Assembly (NCBI RefSeq): GCF_002902345.1
Contig: NZ_PPQB01000005.1
Location: 291,051 to 351,680 of the forward strand
DNA from: Staphylococcus arlettae
Lineage (GTDB): Bacteria; Bacillota; Bacilli; Staphylococcales; Staphylococcaceae
Direction: 5' to 3'
DNA length: 60,630 nucleotides
Part shown: piece after piece, positions 49,296 through 58,919 of the stretch
Layout of the letters: each line of letters starts with the position of its first letter
Position numbering within the stretch: position 1 is the stretch's first letter
Made by a program: the position numbers and the translations under genes
The notes under the pieces: model-generated
What the model was told of the DNA's origin: nothing
The model's input: only the letters and a program-made list of their open reading frames with translations
Database searches by the model: none

Positions 49296-49429
49296 TGTAA
49301 ACATAATAAAACGAAAATGTTTACATAACTAATATAAAAAACAAAAGTAGAAATTACACAAAGACATACATTTTGTATACTGCTAAAATCACTATGTACT
49401 CATTCAAAGTGACATATGTTGATTTTAGC
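49296..49429 (+). promoter_or_regulatory. Promoter region with two dyads upstream of the bfm operon
   Basis: TGTAAACAT (49296-49304) and ATGTTTACA (49317-49325) form a perfect 9-bp dyad. ATTACA (49353-49358) and TATACT (49376-49381) form a promoter with a 17-base spacer. Directly after the -10, GCTAAAATCA (49382-49391) pairs with TGATTTTAGC (49420-49429), with inner TATGT/ACATA. A second promoter-like pair, TTTACA and GATAAA (49443-49471), lies closer to the gene. The regulators are unknown to me. Confidence 0.5.
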
Positions 49430-49514
49430 GGTAACTTGATTGTTTACACATTCCTTGTATTTTACGATAAAAAAGAAATGTCACGTCAATAAATGTTAGT
49501 TAGGAGCACAAATA

Positions 49515-50936
49515 ATGTCAAAAGAACAATATGATTTAGTAATTTTAGGTGGAGGAACTGCAGGTTATGTTGCTGCAATAAGAGCAACTCAATTAGGTAA
49601 AAAAGTTGCTATAGTAGAAAATTCCTTATTAGGGGGAACATGCTTACATAAAGGTTGTATTCCAACTAAAGCCTTACTCAAATCAGCAGAAGTGATGCGC
49701 ACAATTAATCATGCATCCGATTTTGGTGTAGATGTTGATTCATTTAAGCTTAATTATGAAAAAATACAAGAGAGAAAACAAGAAATCGTATCACAAATGC
49801 ATAATGGTGTTTCACAATTAATGAAATACAATGAAATTGCCGTATTTAACGGAAATGGTCGTATATTAGGACCATCTCTATTTTCACCACAAAGTGGTAC
49901 TATTTCCGTTGAATATGAAGATGGGGAATCGGAATTAATACCAAACTCAAATGTATTAATCGCTACTGGTTCTGATCCTCTATCATTACCATTTTTACCT
50001 TTTGATCATCAAGTTGTTCTTTCGAGTGACGATATGCTTAACTTACAAAATCTTCCTCAAAATTTAGCAATTATTGGTGCAGGTGTTATAGGTTTAGAAT
50101 TTGCATCGATGATGACAGATTTTGGTGTAGACGTAACTGTTATTGAAGCAGGTGAGCGAATCGCACCGACAGAAAGTAAGACTGTCGCAAAAACACTAAA
50201 ACAAGATTTAGAAACACGAGGCGTAACTTTTCATGAAAAAGTGCAACTCAGTGCAGAAGATATTTCACAACAAGATGATGTAATTGAAATTAAAATTGCA
50301 GAATCTGAACAACGTTTTGATAAAGTATTAGTTGCTATTGGTCGCAAACCTCGAACTGAAGATATTGGATTAAACAATACAAAAATTCAAACAACAGATA
50401 AAGGTCATATTATTACAAATGACTATCAACAAACAGCCGACCAACATATTTATGCTGCAGGTGATTGTGTCGGTAAATTACAACTAGCACATGTTGGTTC
50501 TAAAGAAGGGATGGTTGCTGTTGAACATATGTTTGACCAAACGCCTTTACCAATAAATTATCAAATTATGCCTAGATGTATATATACACAACCAGAAGTT
50601 GCTTCGTTAGGTTTGAATGTCGAAGAAGCCAAAGCAGAAGGTTACAAAGCTAAAGCAGTAAAAGTGCCATTTAAAGCAATTGGCAAAGCTGTTATCGAAG
50701 ATACTAAAAACCAAAGTGGCTTTTGTGAAATCGTGATTGATCAAGACCATGATACTGTATTAGGTATTAATATGATAGGACCGCATGTAACTGAATTAAT
50801 CAATGAAGCATCATTGTTACAATTTATGAATGGCTCAACATTAGAACTTGGTTTAACAACACATGCTCACCCGTCACTGTCAGAAGTATTAATGGAGTTA
50901 GGCTTAAAGGTTGAAAATCGATCAATTCACGTTTAA
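49515..50936 (+). CDS. lpdA: Dihydrolipoyl dehydrogenase of the branched-chain keto acid complex
   Basis: A 473-residue E3 flavoprotein. The FAD site GGGTAGYVAA, redox-active Cys43 and Cys48 in GGTCLHKGCIP, and NAD site IGAGVIGLEFASMM are visible. C-terminal HAHPSLSEVLMELG carries the catalytic His. It reoxidises the lipoyl arm of the E2 encoded downstream. Placement as the first gene of the bfm cluster marks it as the branched-chain E3 rather than the pyruvate one. Confidence 0.95.
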   Translation: MSKEQYDLVILGGGTAGYVAAIRATQLGKKVAIVENSLLGGTCLHKGCIPTKALLKSAEVMRTINHASDFGVDVDSFKLNYEKIQERKQEIVSQMHNGVSQLMKYNEIAVFNGNGRILGPSLFSPQSGTISVEYEDGESELIPNSNVLIATGSDPLSLPFLPFDHQVVLSSDDMLNLQNLPQNLAIIGAGVIGLEFASMMTDFGVDVTVIEAGERIAPTESKTVAKTLKQDLETRGVTFHEKVQLSAEDISQQDDVIEIKIAESEQRFDKVLVAIGRKPRTEDIGLNNTKIQTTDKGHIITNDYQQTADQHIYAAGDCVGKLQLAHVGSKEGMVAVEHMFDQTPLPINYQIMPRCIYTQPEVASLGLNVEEAKAEGYKAKAVKVPFKAIGKAVIEDTKNQSGFCEIVIDQDHDTVLGINMIGPHVTELINEASLLQFMNGSTLELGLTTHAHPSLSEVLMELGLKVENRSIHV

Positions 50937-50954
50937 CAAGGAGGAAGAAATTTC

Positions 50955-51956
50955 ATGTTTGATTATAAAGATGTAGGTCTTTCAACAGAAGACTTAAAAT
51001 TAATGTATAAATGGATGGACTTAGGTCGTAAATTAGATGAACGTATGTGGTTACTTAATCGTGCCGGTAAAATACCTTTTGTCATAAGTTGTCAAGGTCA
51101 AGAAGCAGCACAAATAGGTATGGGCTTAGCGATGAAAGATGGTGATATTTCTGCACCTTATTATAGAGATTTAGCACTTGTTACTTACTTAGGAATGTCA
51201 CCTCTTGATACAATGCTTTCTGCATTTGGTAAACGTGACGATATTAATTCAGGTGGTAAACAAATGCCAGCACACTTCAGCAATAAAAAAATTGGCATAT
51301 TATCACAAAGTTCGCCCGTAGGTACACAGGTCTTACAAGGTGTGGGAGCTGCATTATCATTAAAAATGGATAAACAAGCTAATATTGCATTAGCAACTTT
51401 AGGTGAAGGTACTTCTAACCAAGGAGACTTTCATGAAGGACTTAATTTTGCAGGCGTTCACAAACTTCCATTTATTTGTGTTATTGAAAATAACAAATAT
51501 GCTATTTCTGTGCCAGAGTCATTACAATACGGTGCGGAAAAATTATCTGATAGAGCTATCGGATACGGTATTCACGGTGAACGTGTTGATGGTAATGATC
51601 CAATTGCAATGTATAAGGTAATGAAAGAAGCAAGGGAACGTGCGTTAAATGGTGGCGGCTCAACACTCATCGAAGCAATGTGTACTCGTATGACAGCACA
51701 TTCTTCTGATGATGATGACAGTGGCTATCGCTCTAAAGAAGAGTTAGATAGCTTGAAAACAGAAGATTGTAATGCATCATTTAGAGCATTTTTATTAAAT
51801 GAAGGCATCATCGACGAACAATGGTTAGAAGATTTAGAGCAAGAACATAAATCGATTGTCAATCAAGCAACAAAAGAAGCAGAAAAAGCACCATATCCAT
51901 CTCCAGAAGAAACTTATAGTTATGTCTATGAAGAAGGGAGCGTCAACAATGGCTAA
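50955..51956 (+). CDS. bfmBAA: Branched-chain 2-keto acid dehydrogenase E1 alpha
   Basis: A 333-residue thiamine-diphosphate-binding alpha subunit. The TPP motif is GEGTSNQGDFHEGLNFA to ENNKYAISVP. The phosphorylation-loop-like TAHSSDDD is also typical. It decarboxylates keto acids from Val, Leu and Ile to give branched starter units for membrane fatty acids. The ATG follows AAGGAGG. It overlaps the E1 beta gene by eight bases. Confidence 0.95.
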   Translation: MFDYKDVGLSTEDLKLMYKWMDLGRKLDERMWLLNRAGKIPFVISCQGQEAAQIGMGLAMKDGDISAPYYRDLALVTYLGMSPLDTMLSAFGKRDDINSGGKQMPAHFSNKKIGILSQSSPVGTQVLQGVGAALSLKMDKQANIALATLGEGTSNQGDFHEGLNFAGVHKLPFICVIENNKYAISVPESLQYGAEKLSDRAIGYGIHGERVDGNDPIAMYKVMKEARERALNGGGSTLIEAMCTRMTAHSSDDDDSGYRSKEELDSLKTEDCNASFRAFLLNEGIIDEQWLEDLEQEHKSIVNQATKEAEKAPYPSPEETYSYVYEEGSVNNG

Positions 51957-52932
51957 ATTAACTTACTTAGCAGCTATTCATCAAGCTATGGACCAAGCTA
52001 TGGACAAAGATAACAATGTATTTATATTAGGTGAGGATGTTGGTTTAAAAGGTGGCGTTTTTGGTGCTACATTAGGTCTGCAACAAAAATATGGCAGCGA
52101 ACGTGTCATCGATACACCGTTAGCAGAGTCTAACATTGTAGGAACTGGTGTAGGTGCAGCAATGATGGGAAAACGCCCAATTGCAGAAATACAATTTGCT
52201 GAGTATATTTTACCAGCTACCAATCAAATTATGAGTGAGGCAGCTAAAGTTAGATATCGTTCTAACAATGATTGGAGTTGTCCTTTAACAATACGCGCGC
52301 CATTTGGTGGTGGTATTCACGGTGCCTTATATCATTCACAAAGTATCGAGAGTGTCTTCGCTTCTACACCTGGTTTAACAATTGTTATTCCTTCAAATCC
52401 TTATGATGCAAAAGGGTTATTATTAGCATCAATTGAATCCAATGATCCCGTACTCTACTTTGAACATAAAAAAGCGTATCGTTTATTGAAAGAAGAAGTG
52501 CCTGAAGATTATTACACAGTGCCAATTGGTAAAGCTGATGTTAAACGACAAGGTAATGATATTACTGTTTTCACTTATGGTTTATGTGTAAATTATTGTA
52601 TTCAAGCCGCTGACATGCTTGCCGAAGAAAATATAAGCATTGAAGTTGTTGATTTACGTACAGTTTACCCACTAGATAAAGAAACAATTATCGCAAGAGC
52701 AAAAGAAACAGGAAAAATCTTACTCGTTACAGAAGACAATTTAGAAGGTAGTGTAATGTCAGAAGTAGCAGCTATAATCGCTGAAAATTGCTTGTTTGAT
52801 TTAGATGCGCCAATTATGCGTCTTGCAGGACCAGATGTACCATCTATGCCATTTTCTCCACCGTTAGAAGATGAATTTATGATGAATCCTGACAAAATAC
52901 AAATAAAAATGCGAGAACTAGCAGAATACTAA
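51949..52932 (+). CDS. bfmBAB: Branched-chain 2-keto acid dehydrogenase E1 beta
   Basis: A 327-residue beta subunit. GEDVGLKGGVFGAT at the N-terminus, RAPFGGGIHGALYHSQS in the TPP-binding domain and VVDLRTVYPLDKETI in the C-terminal transketolase domain are family hallmarks. ATG 51949 is behind GAAGGGAG. An open frame reaching back to 51856 lies inside bfmBAA and is not coding. Confidence 0.95.
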   Translation: MAKLTYLAAIHQAMDQAMDKDNNVFILGEDVGLKGGVFGATLGLQQKYGSERVIDTPLAESNIVGTGVGAAMMGKRPIAEIQFAEYILPATNQIMSEAAKVRYRSNNDWSCPLTIRAPFGGGIHGALYHSQSIESVFASTPGLTIVIPSNPYDAKGLLLASIESNDPVLYFEHKKAYRLLKEEVPEDYYTVPIGKADVKRQGNDITVFTYGLCVNYCIQAADMLAEENISIEVVDLRTVYPLDKETIIARAKETGKILLVTEDNLEGSVMSEVAAIIAENCLFDLDAPIMRLAGPDVPSMPFSPPLEDEFMMNPDKIQIKMRELAEY

Positions 52933-52944
52933 GGAGGCCGCACA

Positions 52945-54204
52945 ATGGAAATTAAAATGCCTAAACTAGGTGAAAGTGTGCATGAAGGTACAATTGAACA
53001 ATGGTTAGTATCGGTCGGTGACACTGTAGAAGAATATGACCCGTTATGTGAAGTTATAACAGATAAAGTTACTGCGGAAGTGCCATCGTCATATGCCGGA
53101 ACTATTACAGAAATTACTGTGAATGAAGGTGAAGTTGTAGAAGTTGGAGCAGTGATCTGTCACTTGGCAGTAGAAAATGAAGCGTCTACGGAAGAAGCAT
53201 CAACTACAGCTAATAATGAAGAGGTTACAACATCAACACCTACTGAAACTCCATCTGAAACAGAGTCAGTTCAACAAGATTCTACTAAACCGAATAATAA
53301 TGGGCGCTTTTCACCTGTAGTATTTAAACTTGCATCTGAAAATGAAATTAACTTATCACAAGTTGTAGGGACTGGATTTGAAGGACGTGTCACGAAAAAA
53401 GATATTGAAAAGGCCATTAAGGAAGGTACAGCTAAAGAGGCTTCGAATTTTGTTAATGCGCCGACGCCAACTGTCGATGACCAAAGCAGCATAGCTACAC
53501 AACAGGCTGGTTCCTCTATTCCAGTAAATGGTGTACGTAGACAAATCGCGCAAAACATGGTCAATAGCGTTAATGAAATTCCACATGCATGGATGATGAT
53601 TGAAGCAGATGCTACTAATCTAGTAAATACGAGAAATTATCATAAAGAAAGTTTTAAAGCAAAAGAAGGTTACAATATTACATTCTTTGCATTCTTTGTA
53701 AAAGCTGTTGCAGAGGCATTAAAAGCATTTCCGTTGTTAAATAGTAGCTGGCAAAATGATGAAATTGTTATTCATAAAGATGTGAATATTTCTATTGCAG
53801 TTGCTGATGAAGATAAATTATATGTACCTGTAATTAAAAATGCTGATGAAAAATCAATCAAGGGTATTGCTCGCGAAGTAAATGATTTAGCCCAAAAAGC
53901 ACGCTATAAAAAATTACGTAGCGAAGATATGAAAGGTGGTACATTCACCGTTAACAATACTGGAACATTTGGTTCAGTATCATCGATGGGCATTATTAAT
54001 CATCCACAAGCAGCAATTTTACAAATTGAATCAATTATCAAAAAGCCTGTCGTAATTGATGATATGATTGCTATTCGAAATATGGTTAATTTATGTTTAT
54101 CTATTGATCATCGTATTTTAGATGGCTTACAAGCTGGTAGATTTATGAATTATGTAAAATCACGTATCGAACAATATTCAATTGAAAACACAAGTATATT
54201 TTAA
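52945..54204 (+). CDS. bfmBB: Branched-chain 2-keto acid dehydrogenase E2
   Basis: A 419-residue acyltransferase core. One lipoyl domain with Lys41 (TDKVTAE) comes first, then an acidic Thr/Ser/Glu-rich linker (about 78-115). The E3/E1-binding domain lies at about 118-157, and the CAT domain ends in SIDHRILDG with His389 and Asp393. It needs lipoylation, so it depends on the pathway to which LipM belongs. Start ATG behind AAGGAGG. Last gene of the operon. Confidence 0.95.
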   Translation: MEIKMPKLGESVHEGTIEQWLVSVGDTVEEYDPLCEVITDKVTAEVPSSYAGTITEITVNEGEVVEVGAVICHLAVENEASTEEASTTANNEEVTTSTPTETPSETESVQQDSTKPNNNGRFSPVVFKLASENEINLSQVVGTGFEGRVTKKDIEKAIKEGTAKEASNFVNAPTPTVDDQSSIATQQAGSSIPVNGVRRQIAQNMVNSVNEIPHAWMMIEADATNLVNTRNYHKESFKAKEGYNITFFAFFVKAVAEALKAFPLLNSSWQNDEIVIHKDVNISIAVADEDKLYVPVIKNADEKSIKGIAREVNDLAQKARYKKLRSEDMKGGTFTVNNTGTFGSVSSMGIINHPQAAILQIESIIKKPVVIDDMIAIRNMVNLCLSIDHRILDGLQAGRFMNYVKSRIEQYSIENTSIF

Positions 54205-54231
54205 GCAAAGCTAATTAAAAAAATCTTTATT

Positions 54232-54284
54232 GGAGCGAGATTAAGAAACGATACAAATTGTTCTTCTATCTCACTCCTATTTTT
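54232..54284. terminator. Terminator after bfmBB, degenerate copy of the staphylococcal terminator repeat
   Basis: GGAGCGAGAT (54232-54241) pairs with ATCTCACTCC (54268-54277), with AGAA/TTCT inside, and is followed by TATTTTTA. Its layout resembles the repeat at the end of the window but with G-to-A changes. Confidence 0.75.
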
Positions 54285-54369
54285 ATGCATGTGAAACACG
54301 CGGGTTGAACAATTACCAAGAAATTAGTAAAATAATGATATTAATAAAGATATGGAAGGTGACCTGGTT

Positions 54370-54807
54370 ATGGATTTAAATTTCGATTTATATATGAATG
54401 ATGTCGTAGACCAAGCTAGAAACGAAATGGTCGAAGCGGGATATGAACAATTAACGTCTGCTGAAGAAGTAGATAAAGTATTACAACAAGATGGCACTAC
54501 TTTAGTAATGGTAAACTCAGTCTGCGGATGTGCAGGTGGTATGGCTCGTCCAGCAGCCGCTCATTCTCTACACTATGATACGCTCCCGGATCGCCTAGTG
54601 ACTGTTTTTGCTGGTCAAGATAAAGAAGCAACACAACAAGCACGTGATTACTTCGAAGGTTATGCACCTTCAAGTCCATCATTTGCATTAATTAAAGATG
54701 GACAAATTACTGAAATGATAGAACGTCATCAAATAGAAGGTCACGATGTGATGGATGTTATTACGCAATTACAATCTTTATTCGATAAATACTGCGAAGA
54801 AAGATAA
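54370..54807 (+). CDS. brxB: Bacilliredoxin BrxB
   Basis: A 145-residue bacilliredoxin (YqiW) of the DUF1094 family. The active-site CGC motif is Cys52-Gly-Cys54 in [13 protein letters not shown]. It removes bacillithiol from mixed disulfides on proteins. ATG 54370 is preceded by GAAGGTGACC; the earlier in-frame ATG 54352 overlaps that site. It is followed after 14 bases by a membrane protein gene. Confidence 0.94.
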   Translation: MDLNFDLYMNDVVDQARNEMVEAGYEQLTSAEEVDKVLQQDGTTLVMVNSVCGCAGGMARPAAAHSLHYDTLPDRLVTVFAGQDKEATQQARDYFEGYAPSSPSFALIKDGQITEMIERHQIEGHDVMDVITQLQSLFDKYCEER

Positions 54808-54821
54808 AGAGGCCAAATATC

Positions 54822-55808
54822 ATGCCACGTTTAAATCCATATAAAATAGGATTTAGGACGATAAAGACGGCCATTGGAATGGCACTAGGAATTATTATTG
54901 CACAACTGTTAGGGTTAGATAATTTTTCTTCTAGTGCCATTTTAGTTGTACTTTGCATAAAGCATACAAAAGTTCATTCTGTACAAGCAATAGCTTCACG
55001 TTTTGTATGTTGTGCGCTAATATTAATATTTGGTTCAATTATTTTTAATTACTTCGGACAACACGCACTAATACTAGGTCTTATCGTACTGTTTTTTATA
55101 CCGCTAACAGTAGTTTTAAAGGTTCAAGAAGGCATAGTAACCAGTTGCGTAATCTTGCTTCATGTCTTTAACGCACAAACTATTGATATAAATTTATTTT
55201 TCAATGAGATTTTATTATTAATTGTAGGTTTAGGTATAGCCTTTTTAATGAATATGATTATGCCAAGCTTAGATAAAAATTTAAAACAATATAAGCATGA
55301 AATTGAAGATTATTTTACAGAAGTTTTTAAAACATATAGCGAAGTATGTAGAGATCCAAGCCGTTCATTAGATTTATCGTTTTCTCAAATCCAATTTACC
55401 ATCAAAAAAGCAAAATCACTTGCTTTTAGAGATGTTAAAAATCATTTTGGCAGAAATGAAAACTCATATTATCATTATTTTGATATGCGTGAGGAGCAGC
55501 TTGATTTGTTACGCAGAATTCAAAACATGTTGCAAAATATAGAGTGTTCAGATTTATTATTAGACCAATTAAGTAACTTATTATTAGAAATAGCCGAAAA
55601 TGTGAATAGTAATGATTATACTTTACTGCGTTTACATTCATTATATGAAATTCGACTTGAATTAGACAAAATGCCTTTACCACAATCACAAAACGCATTA
55701 CAAACAAGAGCTAGTCTTATGCAGTTGTTAAATGAATTGGAAGAATATTTACTAATCAAATCAGATTTCGGATCTTTAAAAATGCATCATGAATCACACA
55801 GTGCATAA
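54822..55808 (+). CDS. Aromatic acid exporter family membrane protein (YqjA-like)
   Basis: A 328-residue protein of the FUSC/DUF939 family. Four to five transmembrane helices lie at residues 13-150, starting YKIGFRTIKTAIGMALGIII. A helical cytoplasmic domain of about 170 residues follows (DUF939_C). The family is linked to export of aromatic acids, but the substrate is unknown. It follows brxB, as yqjA follows yqiW in Bacillus. Confidence 0.9.
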   Translation: MPRLNPYKIGFRTIKTAIGMALGIIIAQLLGLDNFSSSAILVVLCIKHTKVHSVQAIASRFVCCALILIFGSIIFNYFGQHALILGLIVLFFIPLTVVLKVQEGIVTSCVILLHVFNAQTIDINLFFNEILLLIVGLGIAFLMNMIMPSLDKNLKQYKHEIEDYFTEVFKTYSEVCRDPSRSLDLSFSQIQFTIKKAKSLAFRDVKNHFGRNENSYYHYFDMREEQLDLLRRIQNMLQNIECSDLLLDQLSNLLLEIAENVNSNDYTLLRLHSLYEIRLELDKMPLPQSQNALQTRASLMQLLNELEEYLLIKSDFGSLKMHHESHSA

Positions 55809-55851
55809 AAAGAACCTAAGTGAGTAACATTAACTCACTTAGGTTCTTTTT
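55807..55851. terminator. Bidirectional terminator between the exporter gene and the miniprotein gene
   Basis: A perfect 19-bp stem: AAAAAGAACCTAAGTGAGT (55807-55825) with its complement (55833-55851). A and T tails on both sides let it serve both converging genes. Confidence 0.92.
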
Positions 55852-55856
55852 AATTA

Positions 55857-55955
55857 CTATCCCATCATTGGAGCAAAACTTGATAAAATTAAAGCTAATA
55901 CTACTGCAACGAGCATGACCACAATGATAACTCTTAATACTTTATTATTATTCAC
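55857..55955 (-). CDS. Prli42-like stressosome-associated miniprotein
   Basis: A 32-residue single-helix membrane protein, MNNNKVLRVIIVVMLVAVVL continuing to SSFAPMMG. The N-terminal NKKVxRV-like start and one long hydrophobic helix fit the DUF4044/Prli42 family. In Listeria Prli42 anchors the stressosome to the membrane. The start is GTG behind GGAGG on the minus strand, and it ends five bases from a strong terminator. The neighbourhood next to brxB and yqjA supports it. Staphylococci lack a classical stressosome, so its job here is open. Confidence 0.8.
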   Translation of the reverse strand: MNNNKVLRVIIVVMLVAVVLALILSSFAPMMG

Positions 55956-56158
55956 TTAAAATTCCTCCGTAAAACTTATAATATCTTATCCACAATACAT
56001 AGTTTACTCTAATTGTTAATATAAGCATATTTTATAATAGATTGCTGATGAATGGAAGTAATCAAATATGTTTCGTAAATGACTAATTTTGTTTACACTT
56101 AACAATAATGACTATAATACTAATACTATGCAGAAACACATATTTTAGGAGTGGAACT

Positions 56159-57286
56159 ATGATCAATCAAGAACGTTTAATTAATAATTTTTTAGATTTA
56201 GTTAAGATTAATTCTGAATCGGGATATGAAGCATCGATTCAAGAATATTTAAAATCATACTTCCGACAATTACATGTGCAAGTCACAGAAGATAACGCCG
56301 GGTCATACGAATATCTCGGAGCCAATAATTTAATTTGTACATTAGCACCATATAATGCACATGACAATAGCGATAAAATTTACTTTACTAGTCATATGGA
56401 TACCGTGGCACCAGGTAAAAACATCAAGCCAGTAATAAGTGAAGACGGATATATTTATTCTGATGGTACTACAGTTTTAGGCGCAGATGATAAAGCTGGC
56501 ATAGCTGCAATCTTAGAATTAATACATACATTACAAGATTATGATATTGCACACGGACAAATACAGTTTATTATAACTGTAGGTGAAGAATCTGGGCTAG
56601 AAGGCGCTAAAGTATTAGATAGTACATTATTAGATGCAGAATACGGTTATGCAGTAGATGCCAGCGTTCCTGTCGGTACTACTGTTATAGGTGCCCCGAC
56701 ACAAATGAAATTAGTAGCAACAATACATGGTAAAAAGGCACATGCAAGTACACCAAATAAAGGAATAAGTGCTATTAACATAGCTGCAAAAGCCATTAGC
56801 AATATGCATTTAGGTCAAATTGACCATGAAACGACAGCAAATATTGGTCGTTTTGAAGGTGGCTCTGCAACAAATGTCGTTGTAGATAAAGTAACTTTAC
56901 AAGCAGAAGCACGTTCCCATTCTCCACAAAAAGTAGAAGCTCAAATTAATCATATGAAAAAAATATTTGAAGCGACCGCTACGAATTACGGAAGCTCAGC
57001 AACAGTAGAGACATACCAAACCTACACAGGTTTTAAAATTGATGACCAAAGTAAAGTTACACAAGTAGCACAGTCCAGTGCAACACAATTAAATTTAGAA
57101 CCACAAACAGTTATTGCTGGAGGTGGATCCGACGGTAATATTATTAATGGCTATGGTATTCCTACAGTGATTTTAGGTGTTGGTTATGAATTTATACACA
57201 CAACTGAAGAACGTATGGAGATAAAATCGTTAACAGCATTAGCTCAGCAGTTACTTAAAATCACACAAATTGCTAATCAAGGTTAG
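56159..57286 (+). CDS. M20 family metallopeptidase (PepT-like)
   Basis: A 375-residue M20 peptidase related to YqjE and tripeptidase T. Zinc ligands are in SHMDTVAPG, GADDKAGIAA and GEESGLEGAK; VDASVPVG and HTTEERMEIKS supply the rest. A lid/dimerisation domain covers about 180-290. It probably removes N-terminal residues from short peptides. ATG 56159 is behind TAGGAGTGG; the longer open frame from 56108 has no ribosome binding site. A TTTACA and TATAAT occur upstream with only 15 bases between. Confidence 0.9.
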   Translation: MINQERLINNFLDLVKINSESGYEASIQEYLKSYFRQLHVQVTEDNAGSYEYLGANNLICTLAPYNAHDNSDKIYFTSHMDTVAPGKNIKPVISEDGYIYSDGTTVLGADDKAGIAAILELIHTLQDYDIAHGQIQFIITVGEESGLEGAKVLDSTLLDAEYGYAVDASVPVGTTVIGAPTQMKLVATIHGKKAHASTPNKGISAINIAAKAISNMHLGQIDHETTANIGRFEGGSATNVVVDKVTLQAEARSHSPQKVEAQINHMKKIFEATATNYGSSATVETYQTYTGFKIDDQSKVTQVAQSSATQLNLEPQTVIAGGGSDGNIINGYGIPTVILGVGYEFIHTTEERMEIKSLTALAQQLLKITQIANQG

Positions 57287-57317
57287 AAACTCATTTAGTG
57301 ATGTGATTACTGCTTTG

Positions 57318-57326
57318 TGATACAAT
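57318..57326 (+). promoter_or_regulatory. Possible gnd promoter
   Basis: TGATACAAT, an extended -10 of the TGnTACAAT type, 35 bases before the gnd start. No clear -35 is present. Confidence 0.45.
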
Positions 57327-57360
57327 AAACATGTAAACTTTAATAAGAGAGGTTAGTAAT

Positions 57361-58770
57361 ATGACACAACAAATTGGTGTAGTAGGTTTAGCAGTAATGG
57401 GTAAAAACCTTGCTTGGAATATTGAATCACGTGGTAATAGCGTTTCAGTATTCAATCGTTCATCTGAAAAAACAGATGAAATGGTAAAAGAATCCGAAGG
57501 TAAAAATATCCATCCAACATATTCAATTGAAGAGTTTGTTAATTCTTTAGAAAAACCCCGCAAGATTCTATTGATGGTCAAAGCTGGTCCAGCTACAGAT
57601 GCAACAATAGATAGCTTATTACCGTTATTAGATAACGACGACATTCTTATTGATGGTGGTAATACAAACTATCAAGATACAATCAGACGTAATAAAGCTT
57701 TAGCTGAAAGCGGCGTTAACTTTATTGGTATGGGTGTATCAGGTGGTGAAGTAGGAGCATTAACAGGTCCTTCTTTAATGCCAGGTGGACAAAAAGAAGC
57801 ATTTGATAAAGTAAGTGATATCCTTGAATCTATCTCAGCAAAAGCTAAAGATGGCGCACCATGTGTTGCTTATATTGGCCCTAATGGCGCTGGCCACTAT
57901 GTAAAAATGGTACATAATGGTATCGAATACGCTGACATGCAATTAATTGCTGAAAGCTATGCAATGATGAAAGATTTATTAGGAATGTCTCATGAAGAAA
58001 TTTCTAACACATTCAAAGACTGGAATGCAGGAGAACTTTCTAGTTACTTAATCGAAATCACTGGTGATATCTTCACAAAACTTGACGAAGGTTCTGATGA
58101 AGCACTTGTTGAAAAAATATTAGATACTGCTGGACAAAAAGGTACTGGTAAATGGACATCTATTAACGCATTAGAATTAGGTATTCCATTAACAATCATT
58201 ACTGAATCAGTATTTGCAAGATTTATCTCTTCTATAAAAGAAGAACGTGTAAATGCGTCTAAACAATTAAATGGTCCTAGTGCAAACTTTACAGGTAATA
58301 AAGAGGAATTCCTTGAAAAAATTCGTAAAGCTTTATATATGAGTAAAATTTGTTCATATGCACAAGGTTTCACACAAATGAAAAAAGCTAGTGAAGACAA
58401 CGACTGGAATTTAAAATTAGGCGATTTAGCTATGATTTGGAGAGAAGGTTGTATCATTCGCGCTCAATTCCTACAAAAAATTAAAGATGCGTATGATAAT
58501 GATTCAAACTTACAAAATTTATTACTAGATCCATACTTTAAAGATATCGTAACAAATTATCAAGATGCACTACGTGATGTAGTTGCAACTGGTGTGCAAA
58601 ATGGTGTACCAACACCTGGTTTCTCAGCAAGCATTAACTATTATGATAGTTACCGCTCTGAAGACTTACCAGCAAACTTAATCCAAGCACAACGTGACTA
58701 TTTTGGTGCACACACTTATGAACGTAAAGACCGTGAAGGTGTTTACCATACACAATGGATTGAAGACTAA
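57361..58770 (+). CDS. gnd: 6-phosphogluconate dehydrogenase, decarboxylating
   Basis: A 469-residue enzyme of the oxidative pentose phosphate pathway, giving ribulose 5-phosphate and NADPH. The dinucleotide site is [20 protein letters not shown], and [10 protein letters not shown] has Asn-Arg-Ser for [23 protein letters not shown] is the substrate loop and [14 protein letters not shown] the catalytic segment. The ATG follows AGAGAGG. A terminator follows shortly. Confidence 0.97.
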   Translation: MTQQIGVVGLAVMGKNLAWNIESRGNSVSVFNRSSEKTDEMVKESEGKNIHPTYSIEEFVNSLEKPRKILLMVKAGPATDATIDSLLPLLDNDDILIDGGNTNYQDTIRRNKALAESGVNFIGMGVSGGEVGALTGPSLMPGGQKEAFDKVSDILESISAKAKDGAPCVAYIGPNGAGHYVKMVHNGIEYADMQLIAESYAMMKDLLGMSHEEISNTFKDWNAGELSSYLIEITGDIFTKLDEGSDEALVEKILDTAGQKGTGKWTSINALELGIPLTIITESVFARFISSIKEERVNASKQLNGPSANFTGNKEEFLEKIRKALYMSKICSYAQGFTQMKKASEDNDWNLKLGDLAMIWREGCIIRAQFLQKIKDAYDNDSNLQNLLLDPYFKDIVTNYQDALRDVVATGVQNGVPTPGFSASINYYDSYRSEDLPANLIQAQRDYFGAHTYERKDREGVYHTQWIED

Positions 58771-58783
58771 TTATATTTAGCAT

Positions 58784-58811
58784 AAGCACTCATTGAGAGT
58801 GCTTTGCTTTT
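58784..58811 (+). terminator. Terminator after gnd
   Basis: AAGCACTC pairs with GAGTGCTT across ATTGA and is followed by TGCTTTT. Confidence 0.8.
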
Positions 58812-58820
58812 CAACATATA

Positions 58821-58858
58821 TGGAACCGATTACATTTCTTAAACTATTTTTATATAAT
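58821..58858 (+). promoter_or_regulatory. cre-like operator and promoter of malA
   Basis: TGGAACCGATTACA (58821-58834) fits the catabolite response pattern TGNAANCGNTNNCA at every fixed base. It overlaps the -35 TTACAT (58830-58835), followed after 17 bases by TATAAT (58853-58858). CcpA bound here would block transcription when glucose is present. A LacI-family maltose regulator is an alternative binder. Confidence 0.7.
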
Positions 58859-58919
58859 TAATGTTTCAATCCATATCTATATATATTTTAATTAATCTAT
58901 TTTAAAACGGAGGTCTAAA

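Noticed and set aside
51856..51948. Longer BfmBAB start inside bfmBAA
   Set aside because: The extra residues are unlike the family and lie in another frame of bfmBAA; ATG 51949 has GAAGGGAG.
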